The notes beneath the pieces are model-generated. The model was not told the origin of the DNA. It ran no database searches and saw only the letters and a list, made by a program, of their open reading frames with translations. This document shows, in pieces, positions 61,701-64,000 of a DNA stretch of 64,000 nt. Source of the stretch: Mangrovimicrobium sediminis (GTDB lineage Bacteria > Pseudomonadota > Gammaproteobacteria > Pseudomonadales > Halieaceae); assembly GCF_004745945.1 (NCBI RefSeq), contig NZ_SRLE01000008.1, positions 215,676 to 279,675 on the forward strand. The letters are read 5' to 3'. Made by a program: the position numbers and the translations under genes. Each line of letters starts with the position of its first letter. Within the stretch, counting starts at the first letter, position 1.

Positions 61701-64000
61701 CTGCGAGAGGCGCCAAGAAAATGGGTGATGACCCGCTGGCCTGGCTGCATGGCGAGGCGGGGGGCGACAGCGCTGACGCGCCCGCGGAGAAGCCGGCACG
61801 CAAGCGCCGCAGTGCCGCCGCCGAAAAATCGGCGCCGGACACCGCGGACCTGATCGAAAGCAGCTTCGAGTTGCTCGCCCCGCACGGCGGGGAACTGGTG
61901 GCGAAATTCTACGACACGTTGTTTGAGCGTCACCCGGAAGTCGAGCCGCTGTTCGCGGGCACCTCGCGCGAAGAGCAGGACCTGAAATTGCTCGGCGCCC
62001 TGCAGCTGGCGGTGGCCAATATCCGCAAGCCGGATGTGCTCGGGCCGGTGCTGGTCGAGCTGGGGCACAAGCACCAGGGCTACGGCGTCCTGCCGGAACA
62101 TTTCGAGGCCGCCGGCGGGATCCTGCTGGAGACGCTGGCGGAGCTGGCCGGAGAACACTGGAACGATGACCTGGCGCAGGCCTGGGCAACCACTTACACC
62201 GACATCAGTGAATTGATGCTGTCGGGCTACGAACCTGACGAGGATACGACAATGGCAGCTGAAAGCGTCGCCGTACTGGCACCGCAACAGGGGGACGAGC
62301 AAACCGTCCGTTCCGAGCTCAACAAGATGCGTTCCGCGGTAGATGGCGCCATGACTGCGATCATGATGGTGGATCGCGAGCTGACGATCACCTACATGAA
62401 CGAGTCCGCGCGCACCCTGCTGCGCGAGAACGAGGACGAGCTGCGCAAGATCTACCGCGGCTTCGACGTGGATAACATGATCGGCATGTCCGCCGACTTC
62501 TTCCACGCCGACCCGTCCCACCAGCAGCGCCTGCTGGCGGACCCGAATAACCTGCCCTGGCGCACGGATATCACCGTCGGCCCGCTCAAGCTGGCCCTCA
62601 ACGTGACCGCGATTATCGATGAGCAGGGCAACTACCTGGGCAATACCCTGGAGATGGCGGACGTCACCGAGACCCGCGCCCGCGAGGCGGAGAACGCTCG
62701 CCTGCAGTCGGCGATCAAGGGTGCGACCACGCGCCTGATGATGTGCGACGACGATCTCAACATCGTCTACGCGAACCCCGCGGTGATGGAGATGTTCCGC
62801 AACCGCGCCGCCGAGATGCGCCAGGCCTTCCCCGGCTTCGACCCGGAAAACCTGATCGGCCAGAACATCGACAAGTTCCACAAGAACCCGGCGCACCAGC
62901 GCAAGCTGCTCAAGGACCCGTCGATGCTGCCGGCCAAGGCCACCATCCACATGCTGGACCTGGTGTTCGAGGTCAACGCCACCATGATTCTCGGCCCCAA
63001 GGGCGAGTACCGCGGCAACATGGTCGAGTGGGTGGACATGACCGAGCAGTTCAACGCGGAGCAGGAACTGAGCAACCTGGTCAAGGCTGCCTCCGAGGGC
63101 GACTTCTCGGTGAGCATGGACGTGTCCCGCTACAAGGGCTTCTACCGCACCCTGGGCGGCACCATCAACGGCATCATGATCGGCCTGAAGGACCTCTCCC
63201 AGGTGCTGGCCAGCATGTCCCGTGGCGACCTGACCTGCGGCATGCGCGGTGACTACGACGGCCTGTTCGCCAAGTTCAAACTCGATGTAAACGCCACGGT
63301 CGACGTACTGCGCGATACCGTGCAGCAGATCCTGGCCAGCTCGGCCAACATCTCTGCATCGTCCTCGGAAATTTCCGAGGGCAACTCGGACCTGCTGCAG
63401 CGCACCGAGTCGCAGGCGTCCTCCCTGGAGGAAACTGCCTCCAGCATGGAGGAGATGACCGCCGCGGTGAAATCCAGCGCGGACAACGCGCGCCAGGCCA
63501 ATCAGCTGGCGTCCAGCGCCCGCGAGCAGGCCGAGGTCGGCGGACAGGTGGTGCGCCGCGCTATCGACGCCATGGGCGAGATCAACAAGTCCTCCAGCCA
63601 GATCGCCGACATCATCTCGGTGATCGACGAGATCGCCTTCCAGACCAACCTGCTGGCGCTGAACGCCGCGGTGGAAGCGGCGCGTGCCGGTGAGCAGGGC
63701 CGCGGCTTCGCGGTAGTGGCGGCGGAGGTGCGCAACCTCGCCCAGCGCAGCGCCGAGGCGGCCAAGGAGATCAAGACCCTGATCAAGGACAGCGTGATCA
63801 AGGTCGAGGACGGCTCGCGGCTGGTCGGCGAGTCTGGCAACACGCTGGACGAGATCGTCACTGCGGTGAAGAAGGTCAGCGACATCATCGCCGAGATCGC
63901 CGCGGCGGCGCAGGAGCAGTCCCTGGGTATCGAGCAGGTGAACACCGCGGTGTCGCAGCTCGACGAGGTCACCCAGAAGAACGCCGCCATGGTCGAGGAG
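61697..64000 (+). CDS. Cytoplasmic globin-PAS-PAS methyl-accepting chemotaxis protein (3' end beyond window)
   Basis: At least 768 residues, with no stop before the window edge. Residues 1-47 are a short tail with DPLAWL and a basic run. Residues 48-180 form a flavohaemoglobin-type globin with Y72 (B10), Q94 (E7) and H126 (F8, in [15 protein letters not shown]). Two PAS domains follow (about 208-325 and 340-450), each with an FHxxPxHQ motif (H270/H275 and H395/H400). A HAMP-like linker (460-540) leads to a canonical receptor hairpin tip ([32 protein letters not shown], about 644-676). No membrane helix is seen, so it is soluble. It is coupled to the ParA gene. Confidence 0.9.
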   Translation, partial: MTARGAKKMGDDPLAWLHGEAGGDSADAPAEKPARKRRSAAAEKSAPDTADLIESSFELLAPHGGELVAKFYDTLFERHPEVEPLFAGTSREEQDLKLLGALQLAVANIRKPDVLGPVLVELGHKHQGYGVLPEHFEAAGGILLETLAELAGEHWNDDLAQAWATTYTDISELMLSGYEPDEDTTMAAESVAVLAPQQGDEQTVRSELNKMRSAVDGAMTAIMMVDRELTITYMNESARTLLRENEDELRKIYRGFDVDNMIGMSADFFHADPSHQQRLLADPNNLPWRTDITVGPLKLALNVTAIIDEQGNYLGNTLEMADVTETRAREAENARLQSAIKGATTRLMMCDDDLNIVYANPAVMEMFRNRAAEMRQAFPGFDPENLIGQNIDKFHKNPAHQRKLLKDPSMLPAKATIHMLDLVFEVNATMILGPKGEYRGNMVEWVDMTEQFNAEQELSNLVKAASEGDFSVSMDVSRYKGFYRTLGGTINGIMIGLKDLSQVLASMSRGDLTCGMRGDYDGLFAKFKLDVNATVDVLRDTVQQILASSANISASSSEISEGNSDLLQRTESQASSLEETASSMEEMTAAVKSSADNARQANQLASSAREQAEVGGQVVRRAIDAMGEINKSSSQIADIISVIDEIAFQTNLLALNAAVEAARAGEQGRGFAVVAAEVRNLAQRSAEAAKEIKTLIKDSVIKVEDGSRLVGESGNTLDEIVTAVKKVSDIIAEIAAAAQEQSLGIEQVNTAVSQLDEVTQKNAAMVEE

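Noticed and set aside
1..64000. CRISPR arrays, tRNA, rRNA, insertion sequences, prophage genes
   Set aside because: None recognised on either strand; apart from small repeats, every gap is under 300 nt and lies between ordinary genes.

Overview
This is a GC-rich chromosomal window from a motile, rod-type flagellated gammaproteobacterium. The evidence is the enterobacterial-style flagellar and chemotaxis gene order (flgN-flgM-flgA / flgBCDEFGHIJ-flgKL; fliE / fliFGHIJK-fliLMNOPQR; flhDC-motAB-cheA), CheZ, FlhDC as master regulator, and WecA/GalE-type sugar metabolism. The flagellin surface domain is strongly acidic and has no Lys or Arg, which suggests a marine or halophilic organism. I cannot name a genus from the sequence alone. 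I found no rRNA, tRNA, CRISPR array, prophage or insertion sequence. One perfect palindrome with REP-like character lies between flgL and fliR.

Layout. (1) 1-9.8 kb: polysaccharide and cell-envelope genes on both strands: three glycosyltransferases (one cut by the window edge), a nucleotidyltransferase-fold protein, a PHP-type tyrosine phosphatase (CpsB family), UDP-glucuronate 4-epimerase, a TviB/WbpO-type UDP-sugar dehydrogenase, WecA, GalE and a YdcF-like membrane protein. (2) 9.9-18.2 kb: signalling and housekeeping genes: a 7TM diguanylate cyclase, a solitary AraC-type HTH protein, an M48 protease with LemA, an orphan PqqD-like protein, a GAF-PAS-PAS protein and an EAL-like/HDOD protein. 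(3) 18.2-30 kb: flgN, flgM and flgA on the minus strand, then flgB to flgL on the plus strand. (4) 30-41.9 kb: fliR to fliF on the minus strand (convergent with flgL), then fliE. (5) 41.9-50 kb: flaG and flagellin on the minus strand; divergently, a PilZ/HD-GYP-like fusion, then fliD, fliS, a FliT-like gene, a second FliK-like gene and a free-standing FlhB C-terminal domain. (6) 50-64 kb: flhD and flhC; a minus-strand CHASE-PAS-GGDEF-EAL protein; then motA, motB, cheA, cheY, cheZ, a second receiver, cheW, a ParA ATPase, and a cytoplasmic chemoreceptor that starts with a flavohaemoglobin-type globin and continues past the end of the window.

How it works together. FlhDC would switch on the basal body and export genes. 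FliA (sigma-28, not in the window) would then drive the late genes. I read FliA-type promoters (TAAA-type -35, exactly 11 nt, GCCGAtAa-type -10) in front of flgM, flgK, flagellin, flaG, the PilZ/HD-GYP-like gene, fliD, the GGDEF-EAL gene and motA, and weaker ones before flgA and fliF. Two c-di-GMP-related genes therefore appear to be wired into the late flagellar regulon. The most unusual element is at the right edge: a ParA-type ATPase translationally coupled to a soluble receptor carrying a globin with Tyr-B10, Gln-E7 and His-F8 residues plus two PAS domains that each contain an FHxxPxHQ motif. It is a candidate multi-haem gas-sensing chemoreceptor with its own partitioning ATPase.
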